Both the position numbers and the translations under genes were made by a program. Below, piece after piece: positions 45,435 to 55,810 of a DNA stretch of 64,000 bases; the first letter of the stretch is position 1, and each line of letters begins with the position of its first letter. The notes under the pieces are model-generated. The model searched no databases. It saw nothing but the letters and a program-made list of their open reading frames with translations, and was not told where the DNA came from. Source of the stretch: Pelobates cultripes (lineage: Eukaryota > Chordata > Amphibia > Anura > Pelobatidae); contig OW240913.1 of assembly GCA_933207985.1 (NCBI GenBank), forward strand, positions 274,271,943 through 274,335,942, given 5' to 3'.

Positions 45435-46052
45435 TGTCACGATTCGGGGAACCCAACACGCTGGCACACACACACAAAAGGTGCCGTACCGGACCTTAGA
45501 GTGGCCGGGCTAAGCACACACAGAATAGTCAGGAAACAAGCCGAGTAAGGGGAACCAGAAGACAGAATAACGTGAAACGAGCCGAGGTCAAAGGGTAGGA
45601 GAAAGTCACAAAGTCGGATAAACAAGCCAGAGAGTACATAACCAGAAGTACAAGGTAAGTAGTAATACTAGAAAGCAAAGACCACAACAGGGCAGGGAGG
45701 AACAGGAAAGGTAAGTATTTAAACCATAAGGTTAATTCTGATTGGATAATTTCCAATCAGAATTAACAATCACACGTGGGAGATATCTAGACCTCCCACT
45801 GTGATTAAGGCACTGTGCCTTTAATGCCGGGTCAGGTGACTGACCCCGGCGTGTATAAACCTGGGCGGTCTCCCAGCGTGCAGCGTCATGTATGCTGCCG
45901 CTGGGGGACGTGGAGGAAACGGCGGGCGGCATCCGAGGCTGGAAGGATGCCGCTCGCCGGACCCACGAGGAGGAGGGGACCAGGACGGCTGGAGGGTGAG
46001 TACCGCGAGCGGAGTGCAGCCTCCCCTCGCAGCCGCCCGCGGGATCCCGACA
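45435..46052 (-). repeat. Gypsy 3' LTR
   Basis: 618 bp, TG...CA ends in element orientation. It contains the palindrome cluster described at 45731-45850. The pol frame reads into it because the polypurine run holds 7 G residues. Confidence 0.95.
45731..45850. promoter_or_regulatory. cluster of four palindromes in the LTR
   Basis: In order on the plus strand there is a perfect 16-bp inverted repeat GTTAATTCTGATTGGA (45731-45746, 45752-45767) holding opposed CCAAT boxes. GTGGGAG/CTCCCAC, AAGGCACTGTGCCTT and CCGGGTCAG/CTGACCCCGG follow. The same cluster is conserved in the 5' LTR at 50650-50770. A TTTAAATA box lies next to it on the minus strand. This suggests promoter or enhancer elements. Confidence 0.6.
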
Positions 46053-49000
46053 TTACCCCCCCTCGAAGACCGCCCGGAGGGCGGGAAGCGGAAGGCTTCA
46101 AAGGAAACCGGGCATGAAAGGAGCGGACCAAAGAGGGAGCGTGCACATCAGAGCTCGAAACCCAGGACCGCTCCTCAGGGCCGTACCCCTTCCAATCCAC
46201 CAAATATTGCAGCCGGCCCCTAGAAACACGAGAGTCGAGAAGAGCAGCCACCTCGTACACGTCGTCAGAGACAGCGCGAGGGGAAACGGGCCGCCCGAGG
46301 GGACGAGAGAACCGGTTACACAGCAAGGGCTTCAAAAGCGAGACGTGAAACGTGTTCGGGACACGCATGGAAGGAGGCAGATCAAGGGAGTAGGAAACGG
46401 GTTAACCCTACGTAACACCATTGTAGGGACCAAGAAACCTGGGGGCAAATTTCATCGAGGGAACCTTGAGACGGAGGTTCCTGGAGGACAACCATACCCT
46501 ATCACCCGGAACATAAGAAGGGGCCGCAACCCTACGGCGATCAGCAAACTTTTTCTGAGCAGCTGCTGAACGAGACAGCGCAACATGGACCTGATCCCAC
46601 GTCTTCCGCAAAGAGGCGAGGTGCTGGTCCAAGGCGGGCATTCCCTTGTCGGAGAACGCACCGGGAAGGACAGAAGGACGAAACCCATAAGCAACCTCAA
46701 AAGGACTTAAGCCAGTAGACGAATGAGACACCGTATTCCTGGCAAATTCAGCCCACGGAAGAAGGCGAGACCAGTCATCCTGGTGCGCATTAGTGAAGCA
46801 GCGCAAATACAATTCCACAGACTGATTAGCACGTTCGGCCGCACCATTAGATTGCGGGTGATAGGAGGAAGAGAACGACAAGGAGACCCCCATCTCAGCA
46901 CAAAAGCCCCTCCAGAACCGAGAGACAAATTGAGGGCCCCTGTCAGATACGATATCCTGAGGTACCCCATGCAATCGGAACACTTCTTTGGCAAACACCT
47001 GAGCTAACTGAACCGCAGAAGGCAGTTTCTTAAGCGGAATAAAGTGCGCCATTTTAGAGAACCTATCCGTCACAGTCAGTATCACCGTCTGACCATCAGA
47101 AAGAGGCAGGTCTACAATGAAATCCATGGATAAGTGGGTCCATGGTTTCTTGGGTATAGATAGAGGCATCAGAAAACCCTGGGGTCTCACATTAAGGGAC
47201 TTACACTGCGTGCAGACCTGACAAGCCTGAACAAAATCCACTACGTCTCGCTTGAGTGAAGGCCACCAGAACTGTTGAAGGAGGCCCTTGTAGGTTTTGG
47301 TAACCCCCGGATGACCAGCAGTTTTGGCTGTGTGAAATAAAGTTAACAACTTTTTTCTGTCATTTGTTTCAACGTATAGTTTACCAACCGGCGTCTCAGG
47401 GGGTGCCTGGGTTTGGTATGTCTTAATACTATCAAGGAAAGGTGAAGAAACAACCAAACGGGTAGCAGCTATTATCTGAGACGCAGGTACAATAGGTTCA
47501 GGAGTCGGGTTAACAAATTCTACTGGTTCATGCTGCCGAGAGATAGCGTCAGCTTTGGCATTACGGCAACCAGGTCTATAGGTAATAACATATTGGAAGC
47601 GTGAGAGAAATAGAGACCATCTAGCCTGCCGGGCAGATAACCTTCTAGCATCAGCTATATAGGATAGGTTCTTATGATCTGTTATAACCATAATTTTGTG
47701 TCTAGAACCCTCTAATAAGTACCTCCATTCCTTAAAAGCTAACACAATAGCTAATAGTTCCCTGTTCCCAACATCGTAATTCTTCTCTGAATCAGACAAC
47801 CTTTTAGAAAAATAACAACAGGGATGGAGGGGTTTGTCATACGACAACCTCTGTGACAGTACGGCTCCCACACCTGACTCTGAAGCGTCTACTTCCATAA
47901 CAAAGGGAAGAGAAGGATCAGGGTGGTGCAGCACTGGAGCAGAGGCAAATGCCTTCTTGAGGGTTTCGAAGGCCTTAAGGGCTTCAGGAGTCCAAACCCT
48001 AGGGTGTAGACCTTTTTTTGTCAGCTTCGTTATAGGAGAGATGAGTGGTGAAAAGTTTTTTATAAATTTCCTATAATAGTTGGCAAATCCTATAAAACGC
48101 TGGATAGCCTTCAGTCCTTGGGGAAGTGGCCAGGACAGTATAGCTTCCAATTTAGCAGGATCCATACTGAAACCCTGTTCAGTAATGATATATCCTAGGA
48201 ATTGCACAGAGGTCTGATCGAATAAACATTTTTCTAACTTACAGTAGAGTCCGTTCTGCAATAGCCTTTTGAGCACCATCCTAACATGGTTATGGTGTGA
48301 CTTCAAATCAGGAGAATACACAAGTATGTCGTCAAGGTACACCACAGCACAGACATGCAATAGATCCCTAAGGACATCATTTATGAGGTCCTGAAACACG
48401 GCAGGAGCATTACACAGTCCAAAAGGCATGACCAGATATTCGTAATGCCCACTGCGTGTGTTGAACGCTGTCTTCCACTCGTCATTCTCCTTTATACGGA
48501 CAAGGTTATAAGCCCCCCTGAGGTCTAATTTGGTGAAGAATTTAGAACCTTTAACATGATCAAACAACTCAGTGATGAGGGGGATAGGGTAGGTGTTTTT
48601 AACCGTTATATTGTTTAGACCCCTGTAGTCTATACATGGCCTCAAATCGCCCTCCTTCTTTGCCACAAAAAAGAAACCAGCACCAGCAGGAGAGGAGGAC
48701 CTTCTAATAAAACCTTTTCTTAGGGATTCCCGTATGTACTCCTCCATGATCTGGTTCTCTTTTTCAGAAAGAGGGTAGACCTTTCCCCTAGGAGGCATAG
48801 TACCCGGTAAGAGGTTTATGGCACAATCATACTCACGATGTGGAGGTAGCTTATCTGCCTCCCTCTTTTCAAAAACCAAGGCAAGGTCTGCATAAACAGA
48901 AGGGACAGAAACCGAGAGTGGTTTAGCCGTGGGCACGTTAAGTAAACAAACAGGACGTACATGAGCCATACAGTCTCGTTGACAAGATTCCCTCCAGGAG

Positions 49001-49422
49001 AGTATATCTAAACAACCCCAATCAAGAACAGGGTTGTGTTTAACTAACCAGGGAAAACCCAGAACGATGGAGGCTGTAGGGGAGTCAATTATTTGGATGG
49101 TTAACTTCTCCTTGTGCAAAACACCCACAGACATAACTATTTCCTGGGTTTCATGAGTCACCAGAGGTTTCTCCAGTGGTCTACCATCTATGGCCTCAAC
49201 GGCCAAGGGTGTCTCCTTTCAGATCAAATTCAGGGCTGCGGTTTTGGCAAAGATCTCATCCATAAGGTTGTCTGCCGCACCCAAATCGATCAGGGCTTTG
49301 GTTGTTATAGTGGTTTTATTGACCAAAAGAGAAACCGTAATAAACGGTCTGGAGATGGACATATGAGGGGACAAAGTCATAACACCCGAGGCCGACCCCT
49401 CTCTAGGCGTTAGGTGCTGCAG
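45886..49422 (-). pseudogene. pol: Gypsy pol polyprotein: protease, RT, RNase H, integrase, chromodomain
   Basis: Pol is entered by -1 frameshift at 49422. The protease region has a DLGAADN in place of DSGA. A TGA at 49219-49221 precedes the long open stretch 49206-46408 (932 codons). This shows RT with FTKLDLRGAYN and the catalytic YLDDILVYS; RNase H with MEVDASESGVGAVLS, RELLAI and TDHKNLSY; integrase with the H-H-C-C finger (HPGVTKTY...CQVC), MDFIVDLP, SDRGPQF and NGAAERANQS; then APRFLGPY. Near 46408 two small compensating indels create TAG and TAA. The same frame then continues with a chromodomain (LQYLVDWKGYGPEERSWV), which normally guides integration to chromatin marks. The frame runs through the polypurine tract into the LTR. 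Confidence 0.9.
46053..46066 (-). promoter_or_regulatory. polypurine tract
   Basis: GAGGGGGGGTAA lies immediately upstream of the 3' LTR, the primer site for plus-strand DNA synthesis. A run of six G would place an in-frame TAA at the end of pol. The observed seven G residues shift it. Confidence 0.8.
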
Positions 49423-49428
49423 TTTCCC
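49382..49428 (-). promoter_or_regulatory. predicted -1 ribosomal frameshift signal at the gag-pol boundary
   Basis: On the minus strand the heptamer G GGA AAC lies in the gag frame at 49428-49422, a canonical slippery type. It is 9 nt before the gag TAA (49412-49410). After a 10-nt spacer, AACGCC pairs with GGTGTT and inside it GAGG pairs with CCTC, giving a two-tier stem-loop. The -1 frame from C49422 is open straight into the protease. This would make Gag-Pol by slippage. Confidence 0.75.
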
Positions 49429-50333
49429 TGTACTTTAGGGCAGGCTTTACAGTGATGCCCCCTCTTCCCACAATAAAGGCATAAGCCCTCCCTTCTACGG
49501 TATGCTCTTTCGGCCTCAGTTAACCCCGTAGCACCCAACTGCATGGGTTCAGGGGATGGTTGCCTAGGAGCGGGTAACGCTAGCAGTGAAGTACTGGGTA
49601 GAGCAGGTAACACCCGTGTATCCAACCGTCTTTGGCTACGCCTCTCTCTAATACGGTTATCGATAAGAATCACATAGTCTATAACATCATCTAGAAGAGC
49701 AGGCAATTCCCTGGATGCTATTTCATCCAGTATATAAGCGGCCAGACCCTCCTGAAAGGCTGTTACGAGGGCGTCATTATTCCAAACCACTTCAGCTGCT
49801 AGAGTACGAAATTCGATAGTGTAATCTGCTACAGATCTGTTACCCTGTCAGACCCTAAGCAGAGCCTTGCCAGCAGAAGCAACCCTACCGGGTTGATCAA
49901 ACGTGCGTCTGAAAGCTGTCAGAAAATCTGCAAATGACATAGGAGACGTATTTTCCCAAATGGGGTTGGCCCATGCTAAAGCTCTCCCGGACAAGTGGTT
50001 TATCAAAAAGGCAATTTTAGATCTGTCAGTGGGATAGGAACGTGGATTCATCACCAAATGGATGTCGATTTGGTTGAGGAAACCATGACACAATGCTGGG
50101 TCACCGCTGTAGCGCTGTGGCGGCGTCATATGAACTACATGAGCGGGAACAGGTACTGGAGTGGGAATGGGTTCGGGCACAGCAGCAGCAGCCTCCTGAA
50201 CGGCAGGTTGCAAGTGTGCAGTACGAGCCAGTATGGTTTGCAGAGCTTGAGCAAACTGATCCATACGGTGGTCCAAGCCATCCATTCTAGCCTCTTGATT
50301 AACTAGGAGCTGTGGTATGTCAGCAGGTTCCAT
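49410..50333 (-). pseudogene. gag: Gypsy gag with one in-frame TGA
   Basis: This is the structural polyprotein that packs the element RNA. It begins MEPADIPQLLVNQEARMDGL, then a coiled-coil-like head, a proline-rich linker, the capsid-like region (RYSGDPALCHGFLNQIDIH, FADFLTAFRRTFD) and a CCHC zinc knuckle CLYCGKRGHHCKACP, ending in CST-stop at 49410. One TGA at 49848-49850 lies between LLRV and QGNRSVADY and is the only break. It may be a late mutation of an Arg or Gln-type codon. Start choice: the first ATG after the LTR. Confidence 0.9.
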
Positions 50334-50349
50334 TATGGCCCTGTTGTAA

Positions 50350-50972
50350 TGTCACGATTCGGGGAACCCAACACGCTGGCACACACACACACACACAAGG
50401 TGCCGTACCGGACCTTAGAGTGGCCGGGCTAAGCACACACAGAATAGTCAGGAGACAAGCCGAGTAAGGGGAACCAGAAGACAGAATAACGTGAAACAAG
50501 CCGAGGTCAAAGGGTAGGAGAAAGTCACAGAGTCAGATAAACAAGCCAGAGAGTACGTAACCAGAAGCACAAGGTAAGTAGCAATACTAGAAAGCAAAGA
50601 CCACAACAGGGCAGGGAGGAACAGGAAAGGTAAGTATTTAAACCATAAGGTTAATTCTGATTGGATAATTTCCAATCAGAATTAACAATCACACGTGGGA
50701 GATATCTAGACCTCCCACTGTGATTAAGGCACTGTGCCTTTAATGCCGGGTCAGGTGACTGACCCCGGCGTGTATAAACCTGGGCGGTCTCCCAGCGTGC
50801 AGCGTCATGTATGCTGCCGCTGGGGGACGTGGAGGAAACGGCGGGCGGCATCCGAGGCTGGAAGGATGCCGCTCGCTGGACCCACGAGGAGGAGGGGACC
50901 GCGGACGGCTGGAGGGTGAGTACCGCGAGCGGAGTGCAGCCTCCCCTCGCAGCCACCCGCGGGATCCCGACA
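50350..50972 (-). repeat. Gypsy 5' LTR
   Basis: 623 bp, about 98 percent identical to the 3' LTR by visual alignment. Length differences fall in the CA repeat near 50383-50397 and at one GC-rich site. Confidence 0.95.
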
Positions 50973-51019
50973 TCTGCTAATACCAAAAGGTGGTGAAGGA
51001 CAATTCTGAATTTATGCAT

Positions 51020-51560
51020 TGCAGCACATAGAGTGAGTGATCTGAGATCACTTCCTCCCAGCACTTGTGAATGGGAATCAACACTGAAGTAGAGCAGCCT
51101 GCAGCTCCTGTTGCAGCTCCTGTCTTTGACATGTACCTGGCCAGCCTGGTCCCCACTGGAACCCAGGGAAGCCACCCACACTGCTAGATATACACAGAAA
51201 TGCACAATAACCCTCCACTCATACAAATAATACAAACAGCCCACAAACAAACATACACACAATCCGCAAAAACGTAACCTGCTAACAATCCACCCCACAT
51301 GCAGCCTCTCACATGCAATACCCCAAACAGCCCCCACACATACACACACTACCAAACACACAATGTGACATATCCATCCACACACACAATTCCACAAGCA
51401 GCCCCCATACACAGCCCACATTCCTAGGTATCATACACGATACCACAAACTACTTCTGAACATATACAATATAATAGCTCATATATGCACAAATACAATG
51501 ATACAAAGCAATTACAGTATAAATAACACAAGCAGAATATGGAAGCATACACATCTCGAT
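51020..51560 (+). mobile_element. cassette-bearing hAT-like fragment
   Basis: A GC-rich block with the cassette motif CCACTGGAACCCAGGGAAG (51153-51171) is followed by CA-rich sequence (about 51185-51420), the same arrangement as inside hAT-1 and hAT-3. No termini were identified. Confidence 0.45.
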
Positions 51561-51635
51561 TTAAAAAAAATAGGACCGGCACGCTACGGGACATCACAAT
51601 CCTATATCGGCACAGTGCTGCTAAAAGGTTACCTA

Positions 51636-51760
51636 CCCCTGACCTACAGTAATATCTGATAGCAAATATCCATTTGTTAACACTAAATCTAGAATAGCCT
51701 CCTTACGAGTTGGCTCCTCAATGACCTGCTTTAGAGATAATCCCGGTAGGGAGTTTAGAA
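51636..51760 (-). pseudogene. CR1-type endonuclease fragment
   Basis: The minus strand reads LKQVIEEPTRKEAILDLVLT, a late endonuclease motif of CR1-clade LINEs, then ends within 20 codons. It is an isolated fragment. Confidence 0.6.
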
Positions 51761-53690
51761 TATGTGTACAGACATACAGTATATTCACAATATGTAGGCA
51801 TAATGCCAAATACAAAACATACACTGTATATTTGCCTAGCTAAAACTAGGCATTTATATTTCAAAGAACATTGCAGGCTGCTACTATAACCTGCAAGCAC
51901 ACGCTCATGTGCATCTAGAGTCCTTCCAAACCTTTCTTCTTGCAGGTTGCTTCTCAGTTTCACCATACATATTGAAGCACGTAGGCTCCTGGTCACTACA
52001 TTTCAGGAGTGTTATAGAGGAAAGGTAGTTGTGTTTTTTTTTGTTTTGTTTTTTATGAATGTACATATAATAACTATGTGAGAGAATGTGTAGTTATGAG
52101 TGTTTAACAATTACTAGAGATATTTTAAGTCAATTTGTGTAACCTTTTAACCTTTTCATTGCTGAAGTCCACTATATGGGCAACAGAAAAATTTGGGGTG
52201 TTCTAAAAAAAACATGCAAAAGTCCTATAGGTTTAATATCAGTTATACTGTAAAGAGTTTGTCATAATACTTTTGATTCTTCATTAATCACATTGAAAAT
52301 TGGATATATTATAGATTACACATCCATTTTTGTAGCAGAATTAAATGGTTGCTCAAACAAATTAGGTTCCACAAAGATACAGAGCTCAAAATAGACTATT
52401 GATGAACAATTCCTTTCTTCCAGTCAGACAAACCACACAATTCATGATTCTGTTCTTGACCCATTGTCCGCATACTGTGCACTAACTTGTTTAAGAATCT
52501 AATTTGTTTGCAAAGAACCTATGGGCTTTCTCAGCATGATTGGTTTTCTGCATTTGTACAGTAATTAATTTTCACCTGACAAGGTCTCCCGATGAGAGCT
52601 GAAGATAAAAGAAAGCATGAATCCTTTTTGGTTTTTTTTCTTGCAACAGGTTTTACTTGACATACACTGGACAGAACTGAAACATCACAAGTTCTTCGCT
52701 TAAGTAGTGTGAAGCTTCTCATCAGCACTGTGATTGATCAGTGCTCTATTTCTGTCTATTTATGGTTTCTGTAAACATGTCTTGCCCTTGAGAACTTGTA
52801 ATTTAATCGTGGCGCAGGAAAATGTATTAAGGTTTAAAGTTCTACTAGCTCATTGGCCCTGGAGTAGTGGGAAATTGATTGTAAGTTGTAATACCCTTTA
52901 ATGAACCAAACTACCTTGTCTCAAAAAGTAAATTGTATTGTACAGATTGTCTCAGATCTTATGTGTCTTCTTAATATGTGAAACAAGCTTTTTTAATGTA
53001 AACTTCAAATATAACCTTTTTGGTAAAAGAAAATAAACAAACAAACAAAAAAAAAACAATAAAAATTAAGCAGTACATTAGAATGTATAATTTGTCTTCA
53101 GTATTTTAACAGTTTTTTTTTTTAAACTAAGAGTGTTTAATCACTTTACCAGGATTCGTGAATGAATGATGGGAAATGTGCAAAGTGAAAAAAAATGATC
53201 TCCAACTCCGCTATTTTTATATATTTTTATCAGGTAATAATAAGTATATTACAAAAGATACTGCACTGTATACAGAATAGGAACATCCATTATGACAATT
53301 AAAATAAAGCAATATATTCACTACTCAGGATACACAAAAAAACATACAGCATTGTGACAGTAGAAGTCACTTTGATTCAGTCTTTACAAGTAAATTCGGA
53401 CACATGACAGTGATTGAAGAGCAAAGACAGTAATAAACCTGAGAACAAAATATAATAAACAGTAGCGAGAAAACCATAAGTTGCAAATCTGGTACTGACA
53501 CCTCCATATCATTAACTCCTACAGTAAGCAATGTAGAATATACCCTTATTGAAATATAAAAGTAGGGCAAATGAGTGGCTAGAATGTAATTAAGGGCAAG
53601 CAAGGCTTGGTGTGAAGCGTGAAGTGGATGTCTGCAAGATAGTATAGCTCAGGGCAAGTTGAGGCTAAATAACAACAAGGGCTGATAAAA
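51761..53690. other. unassigned
   Basis: AT-rich, no gene or repeat recognised. Confidence 0.4.
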
Positions 53691-53859
53691 AGAAGAACCA
53701 GCCTATACTGATGCTGTCCAGGAGCGAACACGGCAGAAAACTCAATGCCCTGAAGAAATACTTTTGAGATTTAGCGAGAGGCCTTTTCAAATATGGACAA
53801 CTCAAATATGGCATCTGCAACCCCGCTTTCAGATTGACCTTCTCAAAGTTCAACTGACT

Positions 53860-54310
53860 CTGAAACAATGCTCTTATTTCAAGAATCAGATTCTCATTTC
53901 AAGAAACAGATCACAAGCCTGCTATAAAACTTACCTTCCAAGGAGGACTTGAAGACCATACTGGGGAAATTGGAAACTTTCCAACACAAAATGGATTGTC
54001 TTGCCATGGACAGCCCTAACAGGCCCAAGGACTGCAGGAAACTAAAGATGAGGTATAAGACAACCTAGGGCAACTTCAAACCCAGCTACAAGAACACACC
54101 AGACACATTTCCCAACTACATAGATTTATTGAAGATATTGATAATAGTGGGAGGAGAAGTAATATATGGTTATGAGGTCTTCCGGAGCTCCTAGATGGCA
54201 CCAAGCACTTACAAACAACAGTACAACTTCTGTTTCACTCTATACTTAAGACACCCCCTGATAGCAAGATACTCCTGGGAAGAATACATCAAGCCTCACA
54301 GCTCTGAAAC
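53860..54310 (+). pseudogene. L1 ORF1 fragment
   Basis: A coiled-coil stretch LPSKEDLKTILGKLETFQHK is followed after frame changes by HRFIEDIDNSGRRSNIWLRG, the start of the ORF1 RRM, and KILLGRIHQASQL. The C-terminal domain is missing or shifted. Confidence 0.65.
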
Positions 54311-55296
54311 AATTAATGTAACATAGAGCCAAAAGAGCCATATTTCGCACAAAACAAATACTATGTATATGGAAACTGTTACAGCTATATACTAGCCTCA
54401 GCTCTCTGCCACCAACTTCTAGTCAGTTATATCCACAAAATTAAAGACTCTACTGTCGAAATCCAGTACTATAATTCAGATATTGCTGTTGCTTTTCAGG
54501 AATATAAAAAATTTCTATATCAACTTAGGGATACTCCATCACCTCTTCAATCCATCACTGACTACCTACAAAAACACCTCTCTACCACTATTCTGCTCCA
54601 AGTAGCAGAAACACTAGAACAGTCCTTCTCAGAAGAGCAACTTACACTATCCATTAAGGCTTTATGTTTTCGACCCTTATTATAGGGACTAGTCCATTCT
54701 GATCAGTCTGGGTTTATACCCTAAAGGGAGGCAAAAGACAAAGCAATCATTAATGTAATTCATTATGCATAACACTCTAAGTCACCTATATTTAAAACAT
54801 TAAGGATGATGAGCTTTGGCTCTAGATGGCTTCAGTGGACCAAAATGTTATATTCCAAACCTACTTCACATATTAATGTAAACTGAAAACCTTTTCTTGG
54901 TGCCTATACGTAACAGTACAAGGCAGGGGTACCCACACTCACCGCTCCTTTTTGAACACAAGAGTCTTTCCTGCAGGCAATCAGAAATAATGATCATATA
55001 CTGAGTGAGGAAATGGTAAAAAAAAATATTTTAAGTCTCTGCATTTGTGGACAAACCTTTTTTTCCCATAGCAAACCCAGCTATCTCACTCCCGCATTTA
55101 CTGGAAGAACTCAAATTATACAGTTCTACTTCAATTTCAAAATTAATAATGAGAAGAGTGAACTCCTAAAACTCAACATACCAAATCTCAGATTGGTAGA
55201 CTAAAAGATTTGTTGACGTATATTTGGGCAAGGCTTAACATAAAATACTTAGGAGTCTATCTCTCTGCTGCCTTTAATACATTATACACAGACAAC

Positions 55297-55310
55297 TATG
55301 ATCCTCTTTA
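55297..55310. repeat. 14-bp target-site duplication, left copy
   Basis: TATGATCCTCTTTA, identical to 56586-56599. Both copies are L1 sequence. Confidence 0.85.
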
Positions 55311-55435
55311 TATAAAGTAGTAGAAACCTTAGGTGGAGGTTCAGCCTAAAATTAGGGAGACCCAACTACCCAGGGAGTCTAAAAGACACCTTTGCGGACA
55401 CTCCAGAGGTGTCCTTGGGCTTAACCCCTAAATTA

Positions 55436-55510
55436 TAAACAAAAAAGAAAAAGAAAAAATACTCGAATTGCTGGATATAAAAATCCCGCAGTTTGAGTAT
55501 AATCTGGAAC
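55436..55510. repeat. inverted repeat arm (partner 56511-56585)
   Basis: The arm starts ATAAACAAAAAAGAAAA and includes ATACTCGAATTGCTGGATAT and CCCGCAGTTTGAGTATAATC. The partner arm, in complement, differs at only a few bases. The right arm is terminal in the element but the left arm lies 125 bp inside it. Confidence 0.85.
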
Positions 55511-55763
55511 TGAAATTTTAGTTAAAAACCATCGGGTCCTCAGAACTATGTACAATAAAGGGTTAATGGTCCGAGGTATTGATTGCTCCATTACCCAAAG
55601 CGTTCGGATTGGTACATTTGAAGTCCTCATCAACATATTAAAACGCCCCCTTTTTGGCACATAATTAACGGTTAGATGCCTGTTATGGATTGGTCTATTA
55701 ATCGTCATTGTAGAGGAATCACTGGGTATATAAATAAGGCTTTTTAGAGACATTTCAATTCTT

Positions 55764-55810
55764 TCCCCTGACGAAGGTGCATGTTCTAAGCACTGAAACG
55801 CACGTCGGGG
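55764..55810 (+). ncRNA. hammerhead-type ribozyme fold (copy C), best of the set
   Basis: Stem I is CCC (55765-55767) with GGG (55807-55809) plus a T-G wobble. The core is CTGACGA (55768-55774). Stem II is A-T plus GTGC (55777-55780) with GCAC (55790-55793) and one bulged G. GAAA is at 55795-55798. Stem III is AC/GT around GCAC, ending in the preferred GTC cleavage triplet (cut after 55806). All invariant core bases expected for a minimal type I hammerhead are present. Confidence 0.7.

Larger units (their letters stand above)
45435..50972 (-). mobile_element. Ty3/Gypsy chromovirus, nearly intact
   Basis: This is a 5.5-kb LTR retrotransposon read on the minus strand: 5' LTR 50350-50972, gag 50333-49410, pol from the frameshift site to past 46050, polypurine tract 46053-46066, 3' LTR 45435-46052. 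The LTRs begin TGTCGGGATCC and end CGTGACA. They differ by about nine transitions and a few small indels in about 620 bp, so the insertion is fairly recent. No 4-6-bp target duplication is evident. A TCTGCT hexamer sits next to the 5' LTR and 6 bp outside the 3' LTR. Only 16 bp separate the 5' LTR from the gag ATG, leaving no obvious tRNA primer site. Confidence 0.95.

Noticed and set aside
45886..46223. Plus-strand frames over the LTR and polypurine tract
   Set aside because: They are shadows of the minus-strand pol and LTR.
45423..50978. TCTGCT hexamers as a Gypsy target duplication
   Set aside because: The left copy is separated from the LTR by six bases, so it is not a proper TSD; coincidence is likely.
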